Below are positions 1 through 12,558 of a DNA stretch of 64,000 nt, piece after piece. The notes under the pieces are model-generated. The model made no database searches. It saw only the letters and a list, made by a program, of their open reading frames with translations, and had not been told where the DNA came from. The position numbers and the translations under genes were made by a program. How positions within the stretch are numbered: position 1 is the first letter of the stretch; every line of letters starts with the position of its first letter. Origin of the DNA: Tetrahymena elliotti 4EA (Eukaryota; Ciliophora; Oligohymenophorea; Hymenostomatida; Tetrahymenidae); contig JH720304.1 of NCBI GenBank assembly GCA_000231825.2, forward strand, positions 1,567,068 through 1,631,067, in the 5' to 3' direction.

Positions 1-1357
1 AATTTTTTGTTTGTTTGTTTGTTTGCTTGGAGTATGATTGATAATTAATGAATGTTTCTTATTTTTGATTGTTTATAATTTTTTATGATATTATTTCATT
101 TGCGTATTTTAATTCCTAACAAAACATTTAATTTCTTAACAATGATAATTAATTAATTTTTTCGCGTTTTTGTTTCTCTTAATAAATTTTCTTTTTCCAT
201 TCAAGTTATACATTTAATTTCTTCTTCTATTGCAAGGTTCATTCATTTTCATCTTTATTCCTCATTTTTTTCTTGATAGTTAGTTATTCAATCTTGATAT
301 GCAACTTTTCTTTAACACAATACCATGGAATTCAATTGATCAAAACTAATCCATTAATTTTTACTAACAATATTTAATTTTCAAAAAATCTATGTTAATT
401 ATTGTAAATCTCCCATTTGAAAATGATGAGGATTTTAAAGTATTAATTTAGATTTTTTATTCATTTATAATCTAAATAAATAATTCATTAACTTCTAAGT
501 TTAAATGGTTTATTTTTAATGATATTTTAAAATTCCACATAATTTTTTCTCACAATATTTATTTTATTTTCTATTAAAAATAAATAATTTTAGTTTTTCT
601 AAAATCGATGAATATGAGTTCTTAATATGTATCGTCATATAATGACCAGTAAAGATGTAAAACCAAATAAGCCTCAAAAGCCGCATTCCACATAAAAAGA
701 TTAAATATCATAATAAATTTATTGAACAATTTCCTGATTAATTTATAAATATATCTACATGAAACTACTTCCATTTTTATTGTACTTACTATGAGTAATA
801 AAGTCTTTAAACAAACCTCAATTTTATTAAATAAATTTTTTAAATGCGTTATTTTTATATGAAATAACCTATTTTAATTACTTTTAAATTTAAATTATTA
901 AAAACCACAATCCTTGGATCAACAGCATCTAATAGATTATTTTCAACAGTAAATACAAAAAATATTTGTAACTTTTGCTCTTTCAAACTAATAATAGATT
1001 TTTTGAAATTTACTTTTTTGAAAATGCTTATTTACAGACAAAATAAAATTAACATATAAATAATATAAAATACAGCATCAAAAAATTAATTCATACAAAC
1101 AAACAGATCTTTCTTAGAAAAGAGATCTTTGTAAGTTTGAATTACAAATTATCAATTAATTAATTATTAATAATAAATTATTTATTTATTTTTTCTTTAT
1201 TTTTTGTTTGCTTGGTCTTTGTTTAATAAATTAGTTTTTGATTAGTAAACAAATTATATTTTTATGCGGATTTTCTATTGGTCGAAATTATAAATTTATT
1301 GGAACTCATATTTCATTTTCACTAATTAGGTAGGAGCAAAGTGTATCAAGTAGTTAT
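1..1357. other. A/T-rich spacer, no gene recognised
   Basis: No protein-like reading frame is convincing here on either strand. The stretch starts with a GTTT tetranucleotide run (about 9-25). It also holds a T-rich GTTTGCTTGG motif near 1206 that resembles the left edge, and a short palindromic AGATCT...AGATCT pair near 1107-1130. Its right end is the 3' side of the minus-strand gene that follows. Confidence 0.5.
9..25. repeat. GTTT tetranucleotide repeat
   Basis: Four GTTT units follow one another, then GCTTGG. Similar T/G-rich tracts recur in other spacers of the window, near 1206, 6160, 41845 and 42260. Confidence 0.8.
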
Positions 1358-4300
1358 TCACGATTATCCTTTTTTTGTTTAAAATAAATTAATTATTTTT
1401 TTTATTTAAATTAATAAAATAAGGCTTACTTCTAGAATACTATGATTTCCTTATATAATTTCAAGTTTCCTATTATCAACTTCATTTTCAACTAAATCTT
1501 TCTCATCACTTTGTTAAGATTAATTTATTTTTAACAGATTTTCACTTTGAGTTATGCTGACAAGACAATTCTATAAAGAATGAATAAGGTTCACTTAAAT
1601 ATTTGTAATTTTTTAAAATTTATCAAAAACTTCATTAGAATCTAGGGCTCCTTTTAAGATTAAACATCTTCCTATATTAAATATTGGATTATTTTTCATT
1701 TTAGCCTTTATTTAACCTTCATTTAAAGACTTCGAATTGCATAAGCCTGAGTAATAACTAAATGATAAATCTGGCATATCATTAGGAGTGCATTCAAATA
1801 CCTCTAAACTTTACTTTAGAGTTTCCTTGAGTTATTTATCAAATTTACTTATAGAATTATAAAAACATGCTGAAGAAATATTCAAATGTCTATAACTTGA
1901 TATAACTTTTAATTTAAAAGGTTAAAATTTATAAAAATAATTTTAAAAAATTACTAAAAGATTAAAGGATATAAGTTCCATATCCAAAACCTATACACCT
2001 CACTTTTTAATCATTTCCATCAAAAAACCCACCCTCACTTAACTCAAATAAAAGCTGGTCTATAACTCTTACATTATATTCACAGTCATAAAACTAACTC
2101 TCTTCTTTAAATATTGTGTGTGCTTACCCTAAAATTTTTTTAATTTAAAAAGAATTACAAATCATTTTAAATAGAAAATTAAAATATTTTGAAGATTTTC
2201 TTTATTCATTCATGGAATCAAATTCACTCTAAAATACATCTTAAGTTTATTAAAAAAATTATTAGTAGATGAGTAACATCTAAAAAGTTAATATTTCTCT
2301 ATCAATTATAAAGAAATTAATATAAAAGTTTAACTAAAATCACTAAAAACATTTATCCTTCATAATGTAATGCTACTGTTAGTCAAAATAAGGTTAATTT
2401 TAATTGGAGTGATTTTATAAAATTAAAAACTAATAATGAGATTGTTTAAATAGAATCAAATAAATATTTAAAAATTTACCTGGAAAATTCATAAACAAAA
2501 AAGATTAATCAGGAAATTTCTGTTGAACTTAATAAAAGAGCTATCTGTATTCTAAAAAAGAATCAAAGAAATCTAGACATATTATGTTAAAATAAGCTGA
2601 CTTTACTTATTTTGATTATGGGTAAAGGAGCAAATATGGGACAGCAGTGTACTTGTCTATAATAGAATATTTAATTTAATCTAGAAAAGTTGTATCTGAT
2701 AGAGTTTGAGGGTAATTCATCAATTCAATTACTTTGTATAAATTTAAATCTGATATTTTTTATAGATTATACTCTTCTCCAAATGGCTTTAGAGGTGTGC
2801 TGAGTTAAAATGATGGCAATCTTCTTAGATGCTATAAATTTTATGATGGCTGATACTTAGATACTTGAGAGAATAGACTAGCTTGGCTAGTATGAATATT
2901 GCTTAAATAGTAAATTTATAATTATTCTCTAGCTTCAGATTCATTTTTAGCATTTTGAATTATTGTTTTTCTTTTTTCATTTAATTTTGATAGAAAAGCT
3001 CCTTCATCTTTAGGGTATATTTATTTTAGTTTTTATTCTTTTTGCTAAGTAAGATCTATTACATTTAGAGTTATATTTTTATTTAAAGCTTTAAGTTCCT
3101 TTTCTAGATGTTGAAGTTCGTTATCTTGCTATCTAAATATTCTGTTTTATTTATCATAATTTAAGAAGTTCATATATCTAGAATCTTTTTTAGGATCTAG
3201 ATTACCTTCTTATTTGTTTAATTTTTTATGGCTGCTAAAATTAGCTGCACTCTTTTAATTTGTTTCAGACTATTTTTTCTTCATATCTATTTCTTTTTAA
3301 GACAAAGAAATTGAGTTTCCTTTAGAGTTCTTTAAGTTCATCTCTTCCATTACTTTTTCAAAGAAGCTTTATTGTTTGTCTGAAGCATTTGAAGAAGGTC
3401 TCCTTGATGTTTGCTTTTACTATTTTACATATTCGTTTACTTTCATAAAAGCATCACTTTTATTATTTTAGTTTTCTGTTGCATTCGAAAAAAATTAACT
3501 TGGTTTTTTACTATTTTGATTGCTTGATTTATTGCTTTGCTCATCTCCTAAAGTCTTTTATGAAGTTTATCTTTGAAATCTAACTTTTATATTACTTGAA
3601 GCACTTTTCCTTATTAAAGGAGGTTTCATAGCTGAATTTATTGTTTTTTCTTTATTCTCAAGAGAATTTAAAATTTCTTAAGCTGATCTTTGATCTCTTT
3701 AAATATTAGAAGGAGTTTCATTTTAATTTTCATTATTGTTTTTTAGAGGTGTTTGCTTATTTGAAATTATATTTGAAACTTTCTCAAATTTATTTTATTA
3801 AGAGGGAGTTTTTATTTTTTACAAACTGTTATTTGATTCAGATCTTTGCTTCATGGAAGTAGAGGTGTCTAGTCGACTTTAATCAATTGATATGTTTGTT
3901 TTGGAAAATGAATTTTTTTGTATTATTTTAGTATTTATACTTTTTTCTGAACGAGCAAAGAGATTAAAACTATTATTTTAATTACCCTCAACACCTGTTT
4001 GATTTAGTGACTCCACTCTGCTTGTCGTTTTCATTTAGTTTTACAAATCTTTATCAAATTGCTCTTATAAAAATTGATAAAATGTAAAACAGTTTTTGCA
4101 TATCTTCACATTTTTATATAAATTTTCATAATTATCTGCTTAGTGATTCTTAAGGATAAAGGGATATTCAACTTCTCTATCCATTTTATGATTCTAAATT
4201 TCCAGTTCTGTCATATCTATATAAATCTAATTTCAAATAAAAATATTAAACGAAACAAATAAAACTAAATTAAATATAAATATTTATTGGAAAGTAAGTA

Positions 4301-5905
4301 TACACTGTTTTTAGAGAAAATTCTATTCTTAAAAAATAGATCAACAACCTAGTCACTCTTTTATCTAGCTTTAAGAATAAGTTGATTTGATATCTCATGT
4401 GGTAATTACATTTAAACGAACTCCATTTCATTCTTTTTTTTCCCTGTAAAATGTTTTGAATATTCTTGCAATAGATGTTTACGAAAAACTAAAAATCCCC
4501 TTTTTCAAATTTAAAAAATTAAACTGTTACTGTAAATGAATTTAAAATTTACTTATTTTATTCAGCAATTTAGTAATCACAAAAATCTCCTTTACATTTC
4601 TCTAACCTTAATTATTTATATAATTTTTGAGAATATTACTTGTCGTTATCCACAACAACCTTAGGAAGTCTTTTATTTATTAACAACAATTTGCTTATTT
4701 GCCTTATTTGATATTAAATATACTTACTTTAATGATGAAGCTGTAGTATTAGCTGTATTTGCTAAGTTTTTCTTTTTGTATTATTTGCATAATTCAGCAA
4801 ACTCATTAAAAGAGTTAGATCCATTTCCTTTTGGTGGTTCTCTGAGCTCATGTTCAAACTATTCATGCTAATAAGGTGAATGAGCTGTAATATCTATCAT
4901 TAAATTCTCACTACCCAAAAAATATATCTTCTGAGTTATATCTATTAAAAATTTAGCAACAATTTTTCTAACCTTAACTTTGTAAGCCTTCTCAATAAAC
5001 ATCATAACATTTTAACAGCTCTAAATTCAACAACATAAATAATTTAATTTAGATTTTTTGAAACAATTTATTATATACACTTTGCAATTTTTTATTCATA
5101 GACTCATCTAAGTATTTAAAATAGCTCCTCTTTGAGTTATTCAGTAAATCTATTACAGGAGATTTCTTAAAAAACTTAAAATTTCCTTGTAATGTAATAT
5201 CTTCCTATCTGAATTCAACATAATACGTTTCATCTTTTTTGTTAAAATATTTCATTTTTAATTTTTTTAGAGTAATGAAATGATAAAGTACGAGCTTTAG
5301 AGTGATTTTGTATATATGACTATATCAAACAAATACGAGTTAAGTTTATTCCATTGGCTAATATCTTCACTAACTCCTTAGCAGTCATAATATCATATTT
5401 CCCATCAACGTATTTTAAAATACAAACAGGTTAAGTCTATATAAATTAATTTTAATAATTAAAATTAGCAAAAAGTGCTTTTGTTTGTATTCATTTAACT
5501 TTACAGAATCTGTTTTTTGCATATATTCGTTTAATGATATTAGATTTTCTGCTTTGTAATCTTCTAAATTCCCCATTCCTACAAAATGCTTGGCTATTTC
5601 ATAAAGATGCAACTTATCTTAGTTCTTTCTTAAAATTACAGGAGTTTTTTCTTTAACTGAATTAAAATACCAGGCTATTGGCTAACCTATGATATTGTTA
5701 TTTAGAAATTTCATATGTTTATAGCATATTTAAATATAAGATAATATTTACCTTTAGAAAATAAAACTGAATGAGGTATCATTTAATCACATTTCATTTT
5801 TTTTTTATTAAACATTTCAAAGAAATAAGTATTAGATACAAGTTTGACGAATTTCTCATCTCGTTTATCATAAAAAGGTGATTTATCTTCATTCTAATCA
5901 GACAT
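1358..5905 (-). CDS. Large protein with C-terminal alpha/beta-hydrolase-like domain
   Basis: Read with TAA/TAG as Gln, this gives about 1,250-1,300 residues. The start is the ATG at 5905 (MSDQNEDKSP). The first third has several short introns and no family I can name. The middle is a Ser/Asn/Gln/Lys-rich, low-complexity linker read without interruption from 4214 to about 2500. The C-terminal part looks like an alpha/beta hydrolase fold: a strand LLLYPQSK, a strand plus turn LFMNFPG, and an elbow-like CIGFGYGTYI. The usual elbow Ser is absent (G-F-G-Y-G), so it may be a non-catalytic fold. An alternative is two genes with a start at 4214. I prefer one, because the upstream frame stays open to about 4310 and a GT...AG intron joins the two parts in phase. 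The last exon may instead end at 1319 through one more intron. Confidence 0.6.
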
Positions 5906-6377
5906 TTTTAATCTCAAATAACTAACTTTTTCTCTTTAATTAACAACAAACTGCTTAGATATATTTACTATTTATTGTGTAAAAACTAATATTTGATTTT
6001 CTTATGATTAATTTTTTTTTGATGAATTGTTTTCAAATCTCAAAATCTAAACTGATAATTGGTTGTGGATAATAACTATTATCCAACAAAAGATATATAT
6101 ATTATAAAAAATATTTAAATTTTATAAAAAGTAAATTTATATTAACTATTTGCTTTTTTTTTGTTTGGTTGCTTTGATTCTTGTTATTTTGTTTTTATCA
6201 GTCAAAGAAAAAAAATAACTTTTTGAGTTGGGTTGTTGTAAGCAAATAAATTAATTATTAATTAAGATATTGAAAAAATTAATATTTAAATAAAAGCATA
6301 GTATTATTTATTACATTTTTAAAGGAATTAAAACAAATAAAGTAGTATCTATAATAGCAAGTTAATATTGAATTCAG
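5906..6377. other. Divergent intergenic promoter region
   Basis: This spacer lies between two divergent starts (5905 minus, 6378 plus), so it should hold both promoters. It contains T-rich TTTGTTTGG tracts and, at 6197-6210, an ATCAGT...CAAAGAAA element that recurs in the duplicated spacer at 41.8-42.5 kb. No coding signal was seen. Confidence 0.45.
6197..6210. promoter_or_regulatory. Recurrent ATCAGT-CAAAGAAA spacer motif
   Basis: ATCAGTCAAAGAAA here recurs as ATCAGTTTATCAAAGAAA at 41894-41911 and GTCAGTTTGTAAAAGAAA at 42307-42324, each in a divergent promoter spacer next to a T/G-rich tract. Two of the three copies come from the tandem duplication, so independent support is thin. Confidence 0.3.
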
Positions 6378-8114
6378 ATGAAAGTTAATTAGTTATCATA
6401 AAAGAAGGATTTATGGGAAGACTGGGTTCTTTTTAAGAAAACTGATTTTACGAATCCAGCTCTTTAACTCAAAAAGCAAGGAGCTTCATTTAAAAATGAT
6501 TAATATGGAGAATTTACATATAGACCAAGTTATTCAAGCCCACCTTCTATGCAAGAATTCTGTGAAGCTGTAATTAATGGAGCTATAAAAAGATACTAGA
6601 TGGGTTTATATAAAGGAGAATACTAATATTACATAGAGTTATAAAATTGTCTTCATGAATTCATCAAATTGCTAAATTTTAAGAGCGAAATATTGGTTGA
6701 AGTATTCTAAAGCATTACAAATATAAATCTTTCAAAAGAATAATGTCCTAATATAGTAGTACCATGTGCATCTTGCCATATGTATATTTATGTAAATTTT
6801 CACTGCAGCAGGTGTTATTCAGCTTTCTACTGTGATAAAACATGCATGAAAAATCACAAAAGCAAACATGATTAAGAATGTGGGTAATTAGTCAAATTGA
6901 CTCCTACTATAATCTACCCTTTGCAAGTTGAAATACACTGTGGAGGAGATTTAGGAGAAAATGTAGAGATATATTACCAACATGAATAAAGAATAACACT
7001 CAAATATTGTGGCTAAAAGTTTTTCTCAAATCTTTTTAAAATTCTTCTAAAAAATCGCTGGCTTAAAAATAACGGTTATAGTGTATCAGAAAATAGTGAA
7101 AAAAACTGCATACAATTAACATATAAGAAAGATGAATATGGAACAAATTCAAAATCATAATAAAATCTTGAAGAAGAAGGAGAAAAGTAAAGTTAAGAAT
7201 AACACAGTACAAACCAACAGTAACAAATTTTGTTTTTGCTTTGCCATATTTTATTTTTAAATAAAAATTAAATAGAAATGTAAGACAATAAAATCAGTAA
7301 TCTGATAAAAATAAAGAAAATTCATCTTAAACAGAAGAAGAACTATTCTTAAAAATGCCTTGCATCCAAGAAATGAGAGTTATCTTCTTAAATTAAGGAG
7401 CTATCCTTTAAGATATAATAAAAGAAACTTATGATTTATACACACATTATATTCATATTTATTACTACCCTATTTGAGCAATAAAAGATACTTTTAGCTT
7501 TTACAGTTTACTACTTTCTAATCCAATACTTATCATTTCTTTCAAATTTTACTTTATTTTCAAAATAAAAAATTATATCTATTTTTTTATTGTCCCTTAA
7601 AAAATTATGAGTATCATAAATTAACAAAATTAGAAAATGCAATTAAATTAGTTCATAAAAATTATGGAAAACTATTAAAATTGTTTGGTATTAGAAAATT
7701 AAATTTTATATATTGTATAAATAATAATTTTTTGGTCACCTTTCCAAAAAAAAAATAAGAAGCAAGAGTTAAATTTCTTAAAATTAAAATAATTCAACTT
7801 TTATAAAGTTAAAAGAACAATTTTTTAATGATGTTTTTCAAAAGTTTGAAATTAAAAATAAAATTACATTAGATATCTCTTTTTACAAAAATAATTATCT
7901 CCAAATTTTATTTTTTAATTCACAAATTTCTACAGATGTCTAGTTTACCTCACTAATAAACTTATGTAAAAATATTAATTCTCAACAACTTAAAAATTTA
8001 AAAACAAAATCTTATTAAATAAAAAATAAATAAAAATTTAATTATCAAATAATTAATATATACATACATATTTTAGATGTAATAAACTATATAAATTTAC
8101 ATTTTGATTGTTGA
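6378..8114 (+). CDS. MYND-type zinc-finger protein
   Basis: The start is the ATG at 6378 (MKVNQLSQKKDLW). Around residues 125-165 a MYND finger is visible: CASC, then CSRCYSAFYC, then C-x3-H-x3-H and a final C before G-Q-L. All expected Cys/His ligands are present. MYND fingers usually mediate protein contacts. A Gln/Glu-rich stretch follows and is cut by an intron near 7214-7269. In the simplest reading the frame stops at 7477. However, a GT...AG intron from about 7375 to 7509, plus a 42-nt intron near 7770, give a phase-matched extension to a stop at 8114 with protein-like sequence (LENAIKLVHKNYGKLLKLF). I favour the longer form. Its stop is only 45 bp from the stop of the convergent minus-strand gene. 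Partner and pathway are unknown. Confidence 0.7.
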
Positions 8115-8159
8115 TTTTAAATACATTTTATAATAATTTTATTTCTAATCATTATTAAA

Positions 8160-10596
8160 TCAAAATTAATCAGGATCATAGGGATAGTCATCATCTTCAT
8201 CTTCATAAACTTTACTATTTTTTAAAACTTCAGGGGTATTGTAGAAAGCTTTGTAATCCTCTAATTCAAAATCCATTCTCTCTCTTTATTTATCTAATAA
8301 ATATCTTTTATTTATAAAAGTAATAAACTGTTTTAAAGAATTTCTATTCATTCAATATTACCTTGATTTAAGAAGGAGAGAAAGAACATACTTATGATGG
8401 TCTATTTTTTCGGTTATTTATTTACTCTTTTCTTTTAAATAATATTATAAATTTGAAACTCTTTCTTTATTAAATCTTTTTATGTAAGGTATATGAATAT
8501 AAATTTAATCATTCAATATTTTTTTATGATAAACAGCTTTAAGTGCTTCTTTCACATTTTGAGCTTCTAACTCACTGTTAAATGAGAAGATAATAGCTTC
8601 ATTCCCATGTTTACATATTAACTCTATTAATGATAATATAAGATAAGAAATAGGTTAGGTTAGGTTGATAAAAGTTACAGTTTGGTTCACAATTGCTTTC
8701 TACATAAAAGTAAGGATGATTGAATGGGATTACATAATGAATAATAAGACTCTTTTATTTTATGTTTTCTTTTTTATTTATCCACTCATGAACTACTATA
8801 TTATTAATGCCAATAGTGAAATCACATATACGAAATTCTCCTTTTAATTTAATTTTTATTTGATAAGACAAAATAGCTTTTGGAGGAACAATAATATCTT
8901 CCTTTATTAAATTTAATAATGATCCCTTTATTTGAAGTTAATTTGGTTCTAATTTAATATTTTCAATAACTAGCTTAAAGTAGTTGACTAATAAATCTCT
9001 TTAAAATTTATATCTTAACTTATATTTCTTATTTTCATTTTAGCTACTTTGTGCATCAGGTAAAACAATTAAATTAATCTCATCATCATTAAAGAAGGAA
9101 TTAACAGCCTTTTATTTATTAATTAAAGCTTATTAAATTAAAAATATATTATAAATACCTTTATCTCTTTAAAATGCTTCACTTGGACTTAATTTGTTAA
9201 TATGAAATGCACTTTCTATTTCTTGAAATCAAAGAAAACTATTTGCTCAACCTAATTTTTTAGAAAAAATTCATAAGAATTAATTGTGATAGAATTAATT
9301 TTAATCTTAAAAAATAAAAATCTTTCTATTTTTTAATTCAAATTAATTCAAAAAAATTAATTTTTGGTGATATTTGTTTTAAAAAAATGTTTATTTGATA
9401 AATATTTTTAAACTCAATTCATTTAATCAAGTAAAGAATAATCTATCTTCCTTTGTTTGATGATTGGTTACTTATTTTTTTATTAATATCCCTCATTCTA
9501 AATACATTTAAATCAGTAAAAAAGTAATCTTTTAAATTATCAAATAATTTTAAATTAAAAATTATGTAATTTAAGATATCTTTCAATCAAATAAAAATAT
9601 ATTGATATTTTTGTTTCTTTTTTAACACTTACTTTTATCTTACTATCTCTTATTCCTAAGACTTAAAATTACCAAAAATGTAATAAAAATTTTATTTGAA
9701 TTGCTTTTTTGAAGTTATTCAATGATATTTGTCATGTTAAATTTATTTAAATTAAAATAATCAGTTAAATAAAATATTGACTGCTTACTTTGGTTTTACT
9801 ATCCTTCATTTCAAAAACTTCGAAAGCACCATAAATATGAACATCAGACTCTAAAAGAATAATTTAAATTAAAATTTTTCAAATAAAAATTTTGTATATA
9901 ACTTTATGGATTACTCATTTTATTTGTACATTGCAAAAGACTACATGGTTGACATAATAGACTTCTAATTTTATACAAATAGAGGTAGTTTTTAAGCAAT
10001 TTTTTCTATTTATTTTAAATACAAGTTATAAAATACTATAATTTATTCTAATATTTATTTACATCATTTACTATTTTTATTGAATTTGCAAGCTTTGTCT
10101 CAAATAGTGAATTATCTTCTTCTTATTCATTAAATTTTTATAACTAAATTATATTCCTAATACTAAATGCACTTTCAATTGTGTCAATCTTAAACCTCTT
10201 TGGATCAAATATTGCTGGATCATCTTTTGTTTTTGAAGTTACTAGATCATAATAATTCTGATCATAAATATTTCTATTCTCCTGCTCATCTAACTTCATA
10301 ACTGAGTTTATTTAAGCTTTTTAGTTAAAATTACTTCAAAATATGCTCAAATATCTATTTTGTTCAAATAAAAAAATGCATCAAATAGAAAATGCTGATT
10401 AGTATGATAAAACTGAAAAATAAATGGTTTTATAGAATCAATCAGTTTGAAAATATACAACATTCATAAAGTAAAAGATTAATAAAACACATATGAATGT
10501 ATTACATTCATGCTTTTACAGTTCAGATATTGTTAAACAGCCAAATGGATCAAAAATCTAATCCTCCATGTGCTCTTAATAATACGTCTTTGCCAT
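8160..10596 (-). CDS. Conserved hypothetical protein, paralogue of the 28.3-kb gene
   Basis: The start is the ATG at 10596 (MAKTYYQEHMEDQIFDPFG) and the stop is TGA at 8160. Several introns interrupt it, and the middle exons (about 9240-9780) are poorly resolved. It matches the plus-strand gene at 28286-30360 block by block. Shared blocks are DPFG/EPFG near the N-terminus, TSKTKDDPAIFDP, FEVFEMKDSK, the central IIVPPKAILSYQIK with TIGINNIVVH, a VIPFNHPYFY block, and a C-terminal acidic Tyr/Phe-rich segment beginning MDFELEDYKAFYNTPE. It ends in an Asp/Glu/Tyr-rich tail. No known domain was recognised. The block-wise conservation and opposite orientation suggest an old local duplication. Confidence 0.65.
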
Positions 10597-11351
10597 TTTC
10601 AAAATAATTTATTTAAGTTATTATTCTTTCTATTTGTTGTTGCTTATTAGAAATATATGCAATACGAATAGCTATTACAGTAGATATTTGTTTTTTAATT
10701 AAACTGTTAAAAAATAACATGACTAATTTAATTAATTTATATATTTTTGAAATTGATTTTTTTAATATTTGCTAGATAGATCTATTAGTTATTGGTAAAT
10801 ACTTTAAATAAAATGTGCTAGCCTCAATTCACATCTTTCAATTTTACACTAGTTTAGTGAAATAGATATCCAATGAAGAGGGTATTTTTATGAATAAATG
10901 TTCTAATGTTATAGACAATAAAGTAAATATAAAAAGATTTTAGCATCATTTACTAAAATTAAAGAAATCTTTTTACCCTCTCTATATAAAATTTGTCTCA
11001 TATTTTGCCATTTATACTGAAAATATTAAAATTTCTAATAGCCAGATGATGAAAGATAATAAATAAATTAAATTTAATGATTTCTTATTTGCAATTTTTA
11101 AATATTGATTGAATAAAATGAAAACACTTGAATTATTTAACTCTTATTATTATTTTATTTTATTTTAAAAATAAAAATAAAAGTGTTTTTTTGTTTTTGC
11201 TCTTCTCTATTTTTGTTATTTTTCTCTAATTATTGATTAAAAATACTTTAAGTATCTCTTGATGCTCTTATAATATAAATTAAATAGTATTTCTCAAAAA
11301 ATATTTGATCAAATATTTGTAAAAAATAAAAAAAAAATCAATAACACAAAT
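10597..11351. other. Divergent A/T-rich spacer
   Basis: The spacer lies between the starts of a minus-strand gene (10596) and a plus-strand gene (11352). No reading frame looks protein-like. It should carry the promoters of both genes. Confidence 0.45.
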
Positions 11352-12067
11352 ATGAAACATTCCATTCAAAAAAATATTGATCAAAGTTAAGAGTAAAAGG
11401 AAAAGAATTTTTCTTCTTTAGATGAAGTCTTAACATGTCCTTGCTGCCTTTTATTTATCTAAGATCCTTATTCGCCTCCTTGCGGGTAATTTAAAATGGA
11501 ATTTGATTAAAAAATAAATTTATTTGCAATTAATAAAATAGCCACTCCTTTTGTAAATGTTGTATTGAAGATGAGAACAAATGCCCTCTTTGCCGTGTTA
11601 TTATTCCTTTTAATAAAAAAACGAAAAGATATTAAATATCTAGAAATTATGTGCTTAAAGATTTGTTAGAATAGATTCCTCTCCTAAAATGCTGCTCTGA
11701 ATGTACTTGGAGTACTTATGAGTAGAAGAAACACTAAAAGCATTTAAATGAATGCAAATTTGTTTAAAAAAAAATGATAATTATAGACCGAGACTAAGAA
11801 AGTTGCTAATTTGATGCTCGGGCTATATATTAATGCCTAGAAAGGATAGAATAAGGAATTTTAATACAGAATTAACAAGGTTATCCTCATCATCCACCAG
11901 TCTAACCTTTTATAAATAATTATGAACCTCAGTTTGGCTAATTAAGTTAATAAATAAATCCCTAATAACGTAGAAATTATTAGTTTTTTAATAACAATTT
12001 CATGAGAAATCACATCCAAGAATAATTTTGCTAAAATATTCATTAACAATTTCCAAACTATCATTGA
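11352..12067 (+). CDS. RING-finger protein, probable E3 ubiquitin ligase
   Basis: Two exons encode about 219 residues. One intron runs from 11486 to 11541 and splits the Gly codon of the CGH motif; joining the exons restores C-G-H. The RING is of C3HC4 type: C-P-C-C, then C-G-H-S-F-C-K-C-C, then C-P-L-C, within about residues 29-70. All eight metal ligands are present. A second Cys/His cluster (CCSEC, then H-x3-H and C) lies near residues 95-117 and resembles a TRAF-type or C2H2-like finger. The C-terminus is rich in Gln, Asn and Pro with no membrane segment. Ubiquitin ligase activity follows from the family. No substrate can be inferred. Confidence 0.85.
11486..11541 (+). other. Intron in the RING-finger gene
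   Basis: GTAATTTA...AAAATAG, 56 nt. Removing it joins GG to C and restores the Gly-His of the RING motif. It is a good example of the intron type in this window. Confidence 0.85.
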
Positions 12068-12558
12068 AATTTTAAAAATAGATTAAATTATTATTTTCTA
12101 AACTTTCTCTAAAATAAATTTAAAATGATTTACCTAATTTATTCTGATTATTATCATCAATTTCTTACATGTTGTATTTTCTTTTAAATGTTCAATTAAT
12201 AAAATATAGAAGCTATTTAAATCTGCACACAATATTGTCACAATAAACATATTATGCAGTGTATGTGAATGCAAACTATTGCAATATAATATATATATAA
12301 TAAAATAAAAAACTTTCCTTCAAGATAAAATGAATTATTTATTTATTTCTTTTTTATTTGTTTGTTATGAGATATTAATTATTAAAATAGGTTTATACAC
12401 ATCTTTAATAAAATTACTTTCATATTTAACTTAAATTTTTTTTATTTTAGATTTTAATATAAAAAAATGATCTTTAAAGAGGTTTTATTTTCATTTTCAT
12501 TCTAAAATAAATGGAACATAATTCATCAAAACAAAAAATGATATTAAACAAACAAGAT
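12068..12558. other. Convergent 3' spacer
   Basis: It lies between the stops of the RING gene and the RCE1-like gene. The sequence is A/T-rich with a TATATATATAAT run near 12290-12300. No gene was seen. Confidence 0.45.

Noticed and set aside
1..30. Possible telomere at the left edge
   Set aside because: The repeat is GTTT, not the ciliate GGGGTT/CCCCAA telomere unit.
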